From NCBI RefSeq assembly GCF_900176165.1, contig NZ_FWWU01000008.1:243501-307500 (forward strand): a DNA stretch of 64,000 nt. The letters are read 5' to 3'. A program made the position numbers and the translations under genes. This document shows, in pieces, positions 24,016-33,167 of the stretch. The DNA is from Deinococcus hopiensis KR-140. GTDB lineage: Bacteria; Deinococcota; Deinococci; Deinococcales; Deinococcaceae. Position 1 is the stretch's first letter. Every line of letters begins with the position of its first letter. The notes below the pieces were generated by a model. The model saw nothing but the letters and a program-made list of their open reading frames with translations, was not told the DNA's origin and searched no databases.

Positions 24016-24407
24016 TTGCCTGTCACCCCCATCGCCACCCGGATGACTACGTGAATGTCACGGTCGTGCAGGGCGTCATCCATGTAGGGACGGCCACCCT
24101 GGTCTGGCGGCTTGAAGTGCAGGTCTACGTTGTAATCGGGCGGATCGTGGATGCTGCCGAACTCGGCGCGCAGGAGTCCTGCAGACCTCGCGCCAATGCT
24201 CTCTCGCAGTCGGCCGGTCTGCTCGGCGGGATACTCGCCCTCAGTGCTGGCCGCATTGGGCTGGCCTGGGTACTGGGTCCCACTGCCCCCACCGGAGAGC
24301 TTCTCGCGCAGCACGTCCGCCGCAGCTTCAGCCGCCTTGAGCACCTTCAGGGTGAGCTGTTCCTTGTGCTGGGCCACACCCGCCCGGTTAAGGCTCGCCA
24401 CGTTCAA
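24012..24407 (-). CDS. HK97 gp10-like tail completion protein
   Basis: 131 residues. A helical N-terminus (LKVLKAAEAAADVLREKL) is followed by a Gly/Pro loop with YPGQPN, TGRLRESIGA (the TG-x-L-x-x-S-I pattern is typical of gp10/Gp22-like neck proteins) and a C-terminal Arg-Pro-Tyr-Met-Asp-Asp-Ala-Leu. It starts 20 nt inside the previous gene. Tail completion/neck assembly is the likely role. Confidence 0.65.
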   Translation of the reverse strand: MNVASLNRAGVAQHKEQLTLKVLKAAEAAADVLREKLSGGGSGTQYPGQPNAASTEGEYPAEQTGRLRESIGARSAGLLRAEFGSIHDPPDYNVDLHFKPPDQGGRPYMDDALHDRDIHVVIRVAMGVTGK

Positions 24408-24801
24408 TCACCTCCCCTGGAGCGCCGAGAGGCGCGAACCACACGACGTGGAGGCCCTGCAACCCTTCATCACGGGCGTCAGCAGTCGGGTAGTACGCCA
24501 CGTCCTCGAACATCAGGTGCCACCCTGGTTCTGCAACGGGCGCATCGTGCGGCAGGTACACCTCGAACTTGGGGATTGGCAGGTCACTCCCCGCAGCGGC
24601 CTGCTGGGTCTGGGTTGAGGCAGGCATCAGCAGGCCACGCACGGGCACGGACGTACCCGCTTCCACCTGACGCCGCCCATCGTCGTCGAAGTCACCCACG
24701 GGTTTTCCGGGTGGCACGATCTCCAGGTCCTGGCCGAGCGCTGCTGCCACTCGCGCGAAGAGGGGACGGGTGAGCGCCCGAATTTCATCCCTCGTGATCA
24801 T
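24388..24801 (-). CDS. Head-tail joining protein (stopper-like)
   Basis: 137 residues. Beta-rich with PVRGLLMPASTQ and FEVYLPHDAPV, and a C-terminal VVWFAPLGAPGEV, like head closure/stopper proteins of siphoviruses. It overlaps both neighbours (ATGA at 24798-24801). Assignment comes from order (adaptor, stopper, tail completion, terminator). Confidence 0.6.
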   Translation of the reverse strand: MITRDEIRALTRPLFARVAAALGQDLEIVPPGKPVGDFDDDGRRQVEAGTSVPVRGLLMPASTQTQQAAAGSDLPIPKFEVYLPHDAPVAEPGWHLMFEDVAYYPTADARDEGLQGLHVVWFAPLGAPGEVIERGEP

Positions 24802-25211
24802 CGTGCAACTCCAGGGAAGAAACGAGGGCGGATCTGGGCAGGAAGCGCGAGGGCAAGAAAGGTCTCAGCGTGCATGTCCCAATCCGATGCAGCGATCACT
24901 GCCTGCCCTCGCTCATCCGTGCTGGTGGCGAGCTTGAGTTCGAGCCCTCCAATCTTGACCTGCTGAACACCCTGCTCGGCTGGCGTGTCCAGCGCGATCA
25001 CGCCTCCCAGCCCGGCTTTCAGCGCCAGTGCTTTGGCTGCCAGGGCTATACGCGCTGCCTCCACCTGCTCGGGCGACAACTGCCCTTCCGTCACCCGCCG
25101 CTCCGTCAGTTCCCGAGCCAACCAAAGAGCGGCTAGGTTCACATGCACCTGCTCCGGTTCCGGCGCGTCCGGAATCAGGTCTGGCACCTGCCCGGGCTTC
25201 ACCGTGATCAC
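24798..25211 (-). CDS. Head-tail connector/adaptor protein
   Basis: 137 residues, helical, with LAALWLARELTERRVTEGQL and EQVEAARIALAAKALALK. The small all-alpha protein after the capsid gene fits the gp6/gp15-type adaptor that binds the portal ring. Start ATG at 25211; the stop overlaps the next start. Confidence 0.6.
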   Translation of the reverse strand: MITVKPGQVPDLIPDAPEPEQVHVNLAALWLARELTERRVTEGQLSPEQVEAARIALAAKALALKAGLGGVIALDTPAEQGVQQVKIGGLELKLATSTDERGQAVIAASDWDMHAETFLALALPAQIRPRFFPGVAR

Positions 25212-25214
25212 GGG

Positions 25215-25712
25215 TTACTCCGCCAGGACGAGCGTGCCGTCTACCAGAGCCCGGCCCACGGCGTGCGTGAGCTTCACCGACAGGGGCTCCTTACCGATCA
25301 CGCGCTTCTCAGGGTCCTGCTCAGGATCCCCGAACGTTCCACCATACCCAGCAATGACGCTGTTCACGGTCACCAGCACCGTCTCATTTGGGGTGGCAGA
25401 AGGCGCGGTTGGAGCCAGGTCGTTCGCGTTCGACCCTCCGTTGATCTCCGCGAGAACCGCCTCGCGCTCGGTGTCTGCCCGGCCTAACCAGTTCTGCAGT
25501 TGCTCGACCGTCACCCCCTCGGGTTCGAGTTCCACGTCCAAGGTGTTCTGCACCTGCCACGTGAGCACTTCCTTCTGCACGGCGTCCTTCTCGGTTGCCA
25601 GGCGATCTGCCCAGCCCTGAAGTTGCGGGGCTTTCGGGTCGGGTCCACTGGTGTCGATTTCCAGGCCCAGCTCCTGCTTGAGGACCTGGGCATTCTCTGC
25701 GCGGGTGGCCAC
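25215..25712 (-). CDS. Phage protein between capsid and connectors
   Basis: 165 residues from a GTG at 25712 with AGGAGG seven bases upstream. An upstream GTG/ATG would add 14 residues but lacks a site. The N-terminal two-thirds are helical and acidic (RAENAQVLKQELGLEI), and the C-terminal part is beta-like with a conserved-looking PEQDPEKRVIGKE. It may be a fibrous head or connector-associated factor. No family was recognised. Confidence 0.55.
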   Translation of the reverse strand: MATRAENAQVLKQELGLEIDTSGPDPKAPQLQGWADRLATEKDAVQKEVLTWQVQNTLDVELEPEGVTVEQLQNWLGRADTEREAVLAEINGGSNANDLAPTAPSATPNETVLVTVNSVIAGYGGTFGDPEQDPEKRVIGKEPLSVKLTHAVGRALVDGTLVLAE

Positions 25713-25787
25713 GTTGGGCCTCCTTTCGTACGGGGTCCCCACAACCCGCGTCATGGGGACGGTCTAAGCTCCGCTGAGGGCGTGGTC

Positions 25788-26900
25788 TCAGGCGCTGCGG
25801 CGCGTGAGGGTGGTGCCCACACCGATGTCCGTCTTGGCAAAACCCATCTTCTCGCTGACCTGCACGACCTTGATCTGACGCTTGATGATCGTGTCGTACT
25901 CCACCAGGTCGAAGCGGGGATCCACGGCCATCGTCAGCCCGCGCGAGGGGTCAATCGCCAGCAGCTGGCGGCTGCCATCCAGCACGCTCTTGATGGGCGC
26001 CATGCGGGGCTCCATGCCCAGCAGAACGGGCAGGGTGCCGGTATTCCGGACGTCCTCGGCCGCGCGAGCGCTGCTGCTGGGCGAGGAGATGAAGTCCAGG
26101 CTGAACATCGCAGCGAACTCCGTGGGATCACCAGTCACGATCGTCGGCTCGGCCCCCACATCGCCCGCCTTCTGCAGCAGCGCAATAATGTCCGCCAGCT
26201 CGAAGGTCCCGACGTTCAGGGTGTCCACGTTCGGCGCGGCGTTGTTGTTGCCGTCACCGTTGCGGATGATGCGCAGCGCCGTGCGAATCTTGTTGTTCTC
26301 CGAGCGGCGCGCGACGTTCCCGAGCCAGCGGTCGAAGGTGCTGAGGCTGGCGTACAGGATGGCCTCGTACGTGGCCTCCAGGCGACCACCGAACTTGTAC
26401 AACACCACCGTCTTGCCGGTGCTCTCGATGCGCAGCACGGGGAACTCCGCGCCCTCGGCGATGCGGCTGAGGTCAGCATTCTCGTCGTCGTCACTCTCGC
26501 GGATGATGCCAATGTCGGTCGCGCCGCCCTCGGCGGTCACGGTGTCCGCCACCAGGTCGGCCAGGCGCAGGCCATTGCGGCGGGTGTTGTTGATCTCGCG
26601 GTACCGCTCCTCGATGTACAGGGGGAACAGGATGCGGTCCGCGTCGTTGGTGAAGAACGCGTCATTCACGCTTGTGGCCGCGTGACGGCCCTTGGGCTGG
26701 ATACCCGCGCCCCGCGCGATGATCTGCTTCCAGGCAGGGACCGTGTTCCCCTGCGCGTCACGCGCCTCGGGGATGTAGAGCTTTTCGCTCAGGTCGCCCT
26801 TCTCGGCGAGGACTTGCAGGTGCTGGGCGAAGGTGCGCTTGTTCGCGCGGGCGTCCTGCTTCAGGTCGAGGCTGATGTCCTTCAGTGCGAGTTTGGTCAT
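25788..26900 (-). CDS. Major capsid protein, HK97-fold type
   Basis: 370 residues from the ATG at 26900 with GGAGGG upstream. Length and position (after protease and decoration protein) fit. The central part has LADIIALLQKAGDVG and PTIVTGDPTEFAAM (spine helix and P-domain-like), then FAKTDIGVGT near the end. The charged N-terminal 50-90 residues could be the scaffold-like delta domain removed by the prohead protease. Confidence 0.75.
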   Translation of the reverse strand: MTKLALKDISLDLKQDARANKRTFAQHLQVLAEKGDLSEKLYIPEARDAQGNTVPAWKQIIARGAGIQPKGRHAATSVNDAFFTNDADRILFPLYIEERYREINNTRRNGLRLADLVADTVTAEGGATDIGIIRESDDDENADLSRIAEGAEFPVLRIESTGKTVVLYKFGGRLEATYEAILYASLSTFDRWLGNVARRSENNKIRTALRIIRNGDGNNNAAPNVDTLNVGTFELADIIALLQKAGDVGAEPTIVTGDPTEFAAMFSLDFISSPSSSARAAEDVRNTGTLPVLLGMEPRMAPIKSVLDGSRQLLAIDPSRGLTMAVDPRFDLVEYDTIIKRQIKVVQVSEKMGFAKTDIGVGTTLTRRSA

Positions 26901-26908
26901 GGTGCCCT

Positions 26909-26938
26909 CCAGGGCGGGTACAGCGAAAACCGCCCTGG
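26909..26938 (-). promoter_or_regulatory. Leader hairpin before the capsid gene
   Basis: Perfect 9-bp inverted repeat CCAGGGCGG (26909-26917) with CCGCCCTGG (26930-26938), with no U-tract after it, immediately before the ribosome-binding site of the capsid gene. It may stabilise or tune the abundant capsid message. Confidence 0.4.
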
Positions 26939-26976
26939 CGCGCTGGCCGGGGCGGGCGAGTGGGGCGGGGTGACCG

Positions 26977-27324
26977 TTACAGCTGAATGTTGGCGACGCC
27001 GGCAGCCGCACCGTTCACGAGCAGCTGCTTGCCGCCCGATCCGACGAGGGCCTTACCCGCGCCGTCCACCACCAGGTTCTGCAGGCCAGTCGCAAGGGTG
27101 CCCACAGCGGGAATGTCGGTGAAGCCCGCGCCGTAGATGGCGACGGTGCCGTACCCGTCCTTCTCGATCTTCAGAACCTTGCCGAGCAGCGGGTTGCCGT
27201 TCGCGCCGCGGCCCGCACGCCCGGGGCCAGTGAAGGCCACGGCGTCACCCTCCTGGGTGCCCGCATCGATCTGCATGGTGGGGAAAGCGTTCTGGCCGTT
27301 GAAGATGAGGTCTGCAATACGCAT
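26977..27324 (-). CDS. Head decoration protein
   Basis: 115 residues, beta-rich with many Gly, Ala and Val (DAVAFTGPGRAGRGANGNPL, TVAIYGAGFTDIPAVG), like DUF2190/SHP-type decoration proteins that trim the capsid lattice. It lies directly between the protease and the capsid genes in transcription order, as in lambda C-D-E. Confidence 0.65.
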   Translation of the reverse strand: MRIADLIFNGQNAFPTMQIDAGTQEGDAVAFTGPGRAGRGANGNPLLGKVLKIEKDGYGTVAIYGAGFTDIPAVGTLATGLQNLVVDGAGKALVGSGGKQLLVNGAAAGVANIQL

Positions 27325-27375
27325 GGTGTGTCCCTCCTGGGGATGGGGTGATGGCCTGGGGCCGGAGAGGCGGAC

Positions 27376-28812
27376 TTAGATGCCGATGACGGTCGCGGTC
27401 GCCGAGGCTTGGGTGTCTTCTTCCTGCTCGGGCTTCTCGGGGGCATCCACACTCAGGCGGCTGTTGGGGAACTTCGCGTTCTTCTGCGCGGTGAGGTCAT
27501 CGACCATGCCCTGGAGGTCCTCGATCTCGGCCTTGCCCGCGAGGCGGGCCATGCGGTCCAGGGCCGTCTTGTTCTCCGCGCCGTACACGCTGGTGGCGAG
27601 CGCCGCCACCTTGCTTTCGAGGTCCGCGCGGTAGGCCGCGCCGTTCCAGGCGGCTTCCCGGACCTGCTTCAGGCGCTCGGCGGTGAGGTCGTTCACCTCG
27701 ATGCTGAGCGCCGTCGCCATCAGTTCACGCTGCTGCTGCACCCCTGCTTCGTACGCGCCGGTCTCCAGGCCGGTGACGGTGCCCTGCGCGTCCGCCTGTG
27801 CGGTGGCGCTCTCAGTGTCGATGGTGTGGGTCTTGCCGGTCCGGTCTTTGACGGTGAGGATCACGTGGCCCTCCTGGGGGGTCTCGCCCGCCGGGCGCGT
27901 CTGGCCCTGACGAACGGTAGAGGTCGGAGTGGGTTTGGCGGCCGTGAGGTGGTCTTGCATCACGCTGTCCAGGGTGCCCACGCTGTCGGCGAGCCCCGCG
28001 TCCACCGCTTCCTGCCCGAACCACACGTCGCCCGTGCCCCACTTCTTCGCCGTGGCAACTGTGACGGAGCGTCCGGCAGCGATGTCCGCGACGAACAGAT
28101 CGTGAATGCGGGTGATTTCGGACTGCCACTGCTCGAGCACCGCGCCGTCCATGGCCTCGGCGCTCTGCCCGAGGGCCTTGCGGTCGGTGGACCGGACGTA
28201 CGTGACCTTGAGGCCCTGTTCGTCCAGCCAGGCGGTCTCGTCGGTGTGCGTGCCGATCACGCCAATGCTGCCCACCTCACCGGCGGGCGTCACCACGATC
28301 TCGGTCGCGCCGGAGGCAATCCAGTAGGCCGCCGAGCAGGCCATGGTGTTCACGACGGCGGTGACGCGCTTCTGGGTGGCGGCGTAACGCACAGCCTCGG
28401 CGGCCACGTCCACGCCGCTGACGGCACCCCCACCGCTGTCCACGTCGAGCACGATGCTGGCCACGGTGGAGTCGTTCGCTGCGGCGCGCACGCGGGCGGC
28501 GAAGGAATGGGCGTCCAGCGCCCCACACAGGTCCACCATCATGGAACCGCGCGGGAAGATCGTGCCGTGCATGGGGAGGATGGCGACGCCAACCGATTGG
28601 TCCTGCGCCTGCTGGGTCTGCTCGGCGCGCCGGGAGCGTGCCTCACGCACCTGGGTGAGGACGTCATCTCCAGCCACGTTCCCTTTCAGGTAGGTGTTGA
28701 AGCCTGTCACGATGTCGTTCAGCTCTGACTGCTTGATGGCCCAGCGACCATTCATGATCAGGGCAGTAATACCGGAGAGGCGGGTGGGGGAGCGGGTCTT
28801 TTCTGCAGGCAT
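27376..28812 (-). CDS. S49 family prohead protease with scaffold-like C-terminus
   Basis: 478 residues. Residues about 75-270 are an S49/SppA-type serine peptidase: ACSAAYWIAS carries the nucleophile Ser160, and RSTDRKALGQ the general base Lys212. LDVDSGGGAVSG (about 122) forms the oxyanion region. The C-terminal 190 residues are acidic, helical and Ala/Glu-rich, like the Nu3 scaffold domain of lambda gpC. An internal start giving a separate scaffold is possible (Met near residue 340). It acts inside the prohead. Confidence 0.85.
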   Translation of the reverse strand: MPAEKTRSPTRLSGITALIMNGRWAIKQSELNDIVTGFNTYLKGNVAGDDVLTQVREARSRRAEQTQQAQDQSVGVAILPMHGTIFPRGSMMVDLCGALDAHSFAARVRAAANDSTVASIVLDVDSGGGAVSGVDVAAEAVRYAATQKRVTAVVNTMACSAAYWIASGATEIVVTPAGEVGSIGVIGTHTDETAWLDEQGLKVTYVRSTDRKALGQSAEAMDGAVLEQWQSEITRIHDLFVADIAAGRSVTVATAKKWGTGDVWFGQEAVDAGLADSVGTLDSVMQDHLTAAKPTPTSTVRQGQTRPAGETPQEGHVILTVKDRTGKTHTIDTESATAQADAQGTVTGLETGAYEAGVQQQRELMATALSIEVNDLTAERLKQVREAAWNGAAYRADLESKVAALATSVYGAENKTALDRMARLAGKAEIEDLQGMVDDLTAQKNAKFPNSRLSVDAPEKPEQEEDTQASATATVIGI

Positions 28813-28821
28813 GGGGCCTCC

Positions 28822-30393
28822 TCAGGGCAAGGAAAAGCCGCCCGGGTCGGGCGGCGCGCGGTGCGGGGCGTGGATGTAGCGGCGGGCACGGGGGCGGTAG
28901 GCGAGGGTGAGCCGGACCTGCTCGGCCTCCGCGCCTGGTGGAGCGGGACTGGCCGGTGAGGCGGGCGCGGTCTCCTCTCCCCCATCCCCCCAGCCTCCCG
29001 CCCACGGCGGAGCGTGCTGGTCCTCGTCGTCGGACAGGTCGAGGTCATCGGCAACACGCCGGGCGTAGGCCTTGCCGAGCACCTTCTTCCCGATCTCGTG
29101 ACCCTTCATCTTCGTGAGGTAGGCCTCCGCTTCCGCCTGCTTGAACGCGCTCTCCGCCTGCTGGAAGCGGACGTACGCCACAGCGGGAATGCCCCTCAAC
29201 CTGAGGTGCAGGTTCAGACCGAATTCCAGCTGCCGGGCGAGGGTCGCCTGGATGTTCGTCGCGCGGGCTTCGATCATCGGGTAGACGACTTTGGCGAGGG
29301 CTTCGGTCGTGGAGTCCATGTGACCGCGCAGGAAGGGCGTGGTGCCCAGGCCTGACCAGGCGCGGCGGTTGTTCTCCTGCATCACGTCGTCAAGGCCAGC
29401 CAGGGAGTGCGTGACGTTGTTGATGGTGAACTTCGTGCCCTGCGGTCCCACGAACAGGCCCTGGGGCGCGAGGCCCAGGATCATGTCGGCGGCCTGCTCG
29501 GCGTACTCGCGCTTGTAGTCCGCGTACCGGGGATCGTCCGCGCTGGGCAGGCCGAAGTCCTGCGGCGTGGGCATGGGCAGCTCCACACCCACCAGAGCAA
29601 TCTGGCGCATCAGGTCGATCACGCGGTCCGTGTTCTGAATCAGGCGGTCCTTGCGGTCCAGCGCGCGCAGGGCGCTGAGGAACATCGGCACGCCGTGCGG
29701 ATCGCCGCCCATGGTGACCAGCGGCGCGTACAGGTACGTGGCAGGGTCCAGGCGGATGGGTTGCAGGGCCACACCCACCTGGTGGAAGGTGCGTTCACCT
29801 GTGTCCGGGTCCCGCCCGATGACGACGTGCTCGGCCGCGACAACCGCCACGCCGCTCAGGCCGGAGCGGTCCGCGTTGGGAATCCACTCCAGGCTGCTGG
29901 CGGGGCTGGCGAGCAGTTCCATGACCTGGTTGTTGATCAGACCGTCCACGCCGCCACCCTCGGGATACAGGGTGCGGGCGAGCAGGTCGAGTTCCACCCG
30001 GGCGGCCTTCACGGCCTTGCGGCTGCCGGTGAACTCCACAGTGTGGCCAGGGTTCACGATGGCGAGGTAGTCGCTGACCGTGCCGCTGACGTCCTCGTCG
30101 TTCTGGATCAGGGCGCGGAGGATGCCGCTGAGGCGGGTGCGGGTCTCCTTCGGGTAGCCGGGGTAGGCGCCCGCGAGGCGCACAAGCATGCCCTGCGGGG
30201 AGTCGTCCCGGCTGATCTGCCCAGGTGCGCGGGCCGCGCCGGTACGCAGGGCCGCGCCGACGCCCAGGGTGAGGTTCGAGGCGGGGCGCGCCACCTGTCG
30301 AGGCGAAGCGCGGGAGCGCCGGGCAGGGAGCAGGTCGGTGAGTGGGGTGTTGAGCACCTGCCAGGCGCGGGCAAAAGAGTCTCTCAGCGCGAT
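28822..30393 (-). CDS. Portal protein
   Basis: 511 residues from GTG 30357, or 523 from an ATC at 30393. The SD-like AGGAGGTGA at the end of the terminase gene lies 5 nt before that ATC, while the GTG has no site. In the added residues ALRDSFARAW looks like real portal sequence. The body contains EKARVELDLL-like helices, LIQNTDRVIDLMRQIALV (wing/stem) and a C-terminal acidic tail. It forms the dodecameric DNA-entry ring. I favour the upstream start, with low certainty about the codon. Confidence 0.75.
   Translation of the reverse strand: MALRDSFARAWQVLNTPLTDLLPARRSRASPRQVARPASNLTLGVGAALRTGAARAPGQISRDDSPQGMLVRLAGAYPGYPKETRTRLSGILRALIQNDEDVSGTVSDYLAIVNPGHTVEFTGSRKAVKAARVELDLLARTLYPEGGGVDGLINNQVMELLASPASSLEWIPNADRSGLSGVAVVAAEHVVIGRDPDTGERTFHQVGVALQPIRLDPATYLYAPLVTMGGDPHGVPMFLSALRALDRKDRLIQNTDRVIDLMRQIALVGVELPMPTPQDFGLPSADDPRYADYKREYAEQAADMILGLAPQGLFVGPQGTKFTINNVTHSLAGLDDVMQENNRRAWSGLGTTPFLRGHMDSTTEALAKVVYPMIEARATNIQATLARQLEFGLNLHLRLRGIPAVAYVRFQQAESAFKQAEAEAYLTKMKGHEIGKKVLGKAYARRVADDLDLSDDEDQHAPPWAGGWGDGGEETAPASPASPAPPGAEAEQVRLTLAYRPRARRYIHAPHRAPPDPGGFSLP
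28832..28855 (-). terminator. Hairpin overlapping the portal stop region
   Basis: Perfect 8-bp stem GCCGCCCG (28837-28844) with CGGGCGGC (28848-28855), followed on the minus strand by TTTTCC. It lies within the last portal codons, so it would attenuate transcription between portal and protease. Confidence 0.5.
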
Positions 30394-30399
30394 GGGTCA

Positions 30400-32175
30400 T
30401 CACCTCCTTGGTAGACGCTTGTTGAAAGCATTGAGGACGTCAAACACATCCTGAGGTGTGGCGCGGGGCGCTTCCGGCTCGGCCGGCGGACTGATGGCAA
30501 AGGCGTACATGAGGCTCTCTGCCCAGTCCGGACTGGGTGCGTTGCGGTCCCCGCCGAGTTTGTCGATGAGGATGCGGTCGCTCTGGCCGCTCCGGCGGGT
30601 GGTGGGCTGCGTGATCTGCTGCCGGACAGTCTGTTCGGCCTCCGTGCCCTTCAGGGCGACCAAGCTGATGCAGTCGTCCGGCTCGTGGTAGGCCTTGCCG
30701 GTCACGAACTCGTACGTGGCTTTGAAGCGCAGGTACAGCCGCCACCAAAGCTCCGTCGCGTAGTTGGCGAAACGCTGCCGAGCGGGCGTGTCCGGCGCAT
30801 CGTCGTAGAGGGTTTCGCTGGCCTTCTCACCGTTGGCGATGCCCATCACCTGGAAGGGAATCTCGTTGGCCTGGCTCTGGCGAACGAGCGTCGCCGTAAT
30901 GGACGCACCCACGCCCATGCGGTCGTAATGCAATGCCCGGATGCCGTCTATCCCAGCCAGGTCCTTGACGCGCACGTCTACCGGCGTACCGGATGAGGCA
31001 GTGACGTTCACCATGCGAAGGACGCGTGGCCCATCGCGGCTGGTGTAAACACTCCGGTCCTGTCCGGTGTCGGATACGTCCAGTCCTCCGGCGAGCTGAC
31101 CGTTCCCCTGCAGGTCCAGCTCGAAGGCGGCGTCCACCCACGCCTTGGGAATAAGGATGCCTTCCACCGAGGCGTCGTAGTCGATGTCGATTTCCTGGGC
31201 CACCGTGACGGGACGCAGATCCTTCTTGCGCTTCTGCGCCTCGTACCAGGGGTAGATGGTGGTGACGCGGGTGTCGCTGCCCTCCTGCACGCGGAGCTGC
31301 GCGGTGAAGTTCTTGTCGGGGTTGTCCTTCCAGAAGAAGGTGAACACCTTGAGGCGTCCGCCGAAGCGCTTCTGCGCGAAGAGGTTGCCCCGTCCACGTG
31401 GCGTGCTGAGGTTGAACACGGTCTCTGCGTTCTGCGAGAGGGCGTTCTCTACCAGCTGGGGCCGCTCCAGGTTCGCGTGTTCGTCCACCAGGTATTCGGT
31501 GCTGCGGCCACCGCGCCCGATGTCGTCGCCACCTTCTCCTGTAATGGTCGCTTCGTTCGCGGGATTCTGGATCCGCATGTACGGCATGTGCTCGTCAGGA
31601 TCGAAGCCCTTAGGGAGCATCCACACGGGCAGGTACCGGATGATGAACCGGACTTTTTCGAGGATGCTGTCGAGTACCCCGCGCTTGTCCACGAAGTCCA
31701 CCTTGCGGCTGCCGATGCCGATCTTCCAGCCGTCCCACCACAGCCAGCGGCGCACGGCGCGGGCCACATACACCCAGGTGGCTCCTTCGTCTCGGCTCTT
31801 CTCGATCAGCCCGCTCTCCCGGGCCTCGATCCGCGCCTCGCACCAGAGGACGAACTCCTCCTGCTTGGGCCGTAGCACCAGGGGCACGTTGCCCGGCAGG
31901 CCCACCGCGACGTTCCGCGGGTCGTAGGTCCAGCACCAGTCGTTGATGAACAGCAGCGGGTCACGGATGCACGCGGCGATGGTCGCGGCCTGCGCGCCGG
32001 AGTCCTTCCCAATGCGGTCGAGCAACTCAATGCGGCGTTTGATTTCCTGCAGGATTTCAAGCTGCCGCTGGGCCTTGTGCCATTCGAGCGTCTCCTCTAT
32101 CGCCACGTCGATGTCGTCGTAGATGTGAGCCGGAGGCATGGGGCGGTGGATGCTCACTTGCGAAGCGGCGGTCAT
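30400..32175 (-). CDS. Terminase large subunit
   Basis: 591 residues. ATPase: a variant Walker A EKSRDEGAT (125-133) and Walker B LVDEHA (Asp231, Glu232), then the coupling segment NLSTPRGRGN (about 255). RNase-H-like nuclease: GGLDVSDTGQDRS (Asp366). It packages DNA through the portal. The ATG at 32175 has GAGG upstream and overlaps the small-subunit stop by 4 nt. Confidence 0.9.
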   Translation of the reverse strand: MTAASQVSIHRPMPPAHIYDDIDVAIEETLEWHKAQRQLEILQEIKRRIELLDRIGKDSGAQAATIAACIRDPLLFINDWCWTYDPRNVAVGLPGNVPLVLRPKQEEFVLWCEARIEARESGLIEKSRDEGATWVYVARAVRRWLWWDGWKIGIGSRKVDFVDKRGVLDSILEKVRFIIRYLPVWMLPKGFDPDEHMPYMRIQNPANEATITGEGGDDIGRGGRSTEYLVDEHANLERPQLVENALSQNAETVFNLSTPRGRGNLFAQKRFGGRLKVFTFFWKDNPDKNFTAQLRVQEGSDTRVTTIYPWYEAQKRKKDLRPVTVAQEIDIDYDASVEGILIPKAWVDAAFELDLQGNGQLAGGLDVSDTGQDRSVYTSRDGPRVLRMVNVTASSGTPVDVRVKDLAGIDGIRALHYDRMGVGASITATLVRQSQANEIPFQVMGIANGEKASETLYDDAPDTPARQRFANYATELWWRLYLRFKATYEFVTGKAYHEPDDCISLVALKGTEAEQTVRQQITQPTTRRSGQSDRILIDKLGGDRNAPSPDWAESLMYAFAISPPAEPEAPRATPQDVFDVLNAFNKRLPRR

Positions 32176-33122
32176 GATCTGCCTCGCAGCTGGTCATACG
32201 CGGCGAGCAGCTTACCCATGTCGTCGGCCGAGGCGTTGCGCACCATGTCCAGCGGCGTGCCGTCCGGGTTCTCCACGCTGAGCCGCTCCTTGTACAGGCC
32301 GTGCACGCGGGCGGCGCGGTCCACGCCGTCCATAAAGTCGTGCAGTTCGATCTCGTACCCGTACTTGCCGCGCTTGACGCCCTTGATGAACCGGGACAGG
32401 CCCAGCTCGCGTGCCTTCTTCAGGTCGATCAGCGGGATTTCTTCCAGGCGCTCGACTTCCACGATGGTCAGGGCGTTTGGGTCCTGATCCAACAGGATTT
32501 CGAGGTCCATCACCCGCAGGCGCAACCGGCTGAGGCGCATCTGAAGGGGCTTGATCTCCGCCTCGTCCGCCTCCTCGATCTTCAAGTCCTCCACCGCCGA
32601 GCGGACGATTTCCAGCTCGCGGCGCACCTGCTCGGCCACCTGCTGCGCGGGCCGCTCCTCGTGATCGGTGGTTCGCTGGCGAACGATGGTCTCGATCTGG
32701 GAACGGTCAAAGTTGGCGAGGGCTGCGATGAAGGCCAGAGTGCGGGCGGGGCTGATGCCTGCCGCCTCATACCCGGCCTCCAGGGCGTTTTTCACCCTGC
32801 CACGGCTGACCAATCGGCTTCCAGTCTCTGGAGCGCGGCTCTCCGCGTACTCGGCGCGGATGGCCGCCTGGGTGTAGTTGTGCCCTTCGAGGACAGCGAG
32901 CACGAATTTCCGTTCCTGGATGGTGCATTCCCGGAGGAGGTCGTGGAACTTCTGCTGCTCGGGGGCGAGTTGCACGAGCTTGTGCTCCGGCTTGCGGCCC
33001 TGCCCGCCTTTGGTCTTGAGGGGGGTCTTCCGGGGTTTGGCGGAGCGGCTCTCCCCTGCTGACGCGCTGGCGACCTGATCAGGGGTGCCCCGCGCTGGCT
33101 TGGGATTTTTCTTCTTCGTCAC
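32172..33122 (-). CDS. Terminase small subunit
   Basis: 316 residues from a GTG at 33122 with AGGAGGTGA upstream. A basic N-terminus precedes a Terminase_2-type DNA-binding region (RKFVLAVLEGHNYTQAAIRA, about residue 71) with the usual RxxVKxxL-like helix (SRGRVKNALEAGYEAAG). A long coiled coil (about 165-240) follows. It recognises packaging sites and loads the large subunit. It is longer than typical, with added C-terminal helices. Confidence 0.85.
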   Translation of the reverse strand: MTKKKNPKPARGTPDQVASASAGESRSAKPRKTPLKTKGGQGRKPEHKLVQLAPEQQKFHDLLRECTIQERKFVLAVLEGHNYTQAAIRAEYAESRAPETGSRLVSRGRVKNALEAGYEAAGISPARTLAFIAALANFDRSQIETIVRQRTTDHEERPAQQVAEQVRRELEIVRSAVEDLKIEEADEAEIKPLQMRLSRLRLRVMDLEILLDQDPNALTIVEVERLEEIPLIDLKKARELGLSRFIKGVKRGKYGYEIELHDFMDGVDRAARVHGLYKERLSVENPDGTPLDMVRNASADDMGKLLAAYDQLRGRS

Positions 33123-33147
33123 GGGGTCACCTCCTGTCGTGGGAGTG

Positions 33148-33165
33148 CGTCTTTACGTTAAGACG
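33148..33165. promoter_or_regulatory. 18-bp palindrome, operator candidate copy 1
   Basis: CGTCTTTACGTTAAGACG on the plus strand, 26 bp before the terminase small subunit start. Copies of the same 18-mer lie at 34639-34656 and, inverted, at 39091-39108. CGTCTT/AAGACG are the symmetric arms. Confidence 0.6.
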
Positions 33166-33167
33166 GG

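Noticed and set aside
28822..28950. Antisense open frames over portal and protease
   Set aside because: Pro/Arg/Gly-rich with no motif or start signal; the minus-strand products are clear phage proteins.
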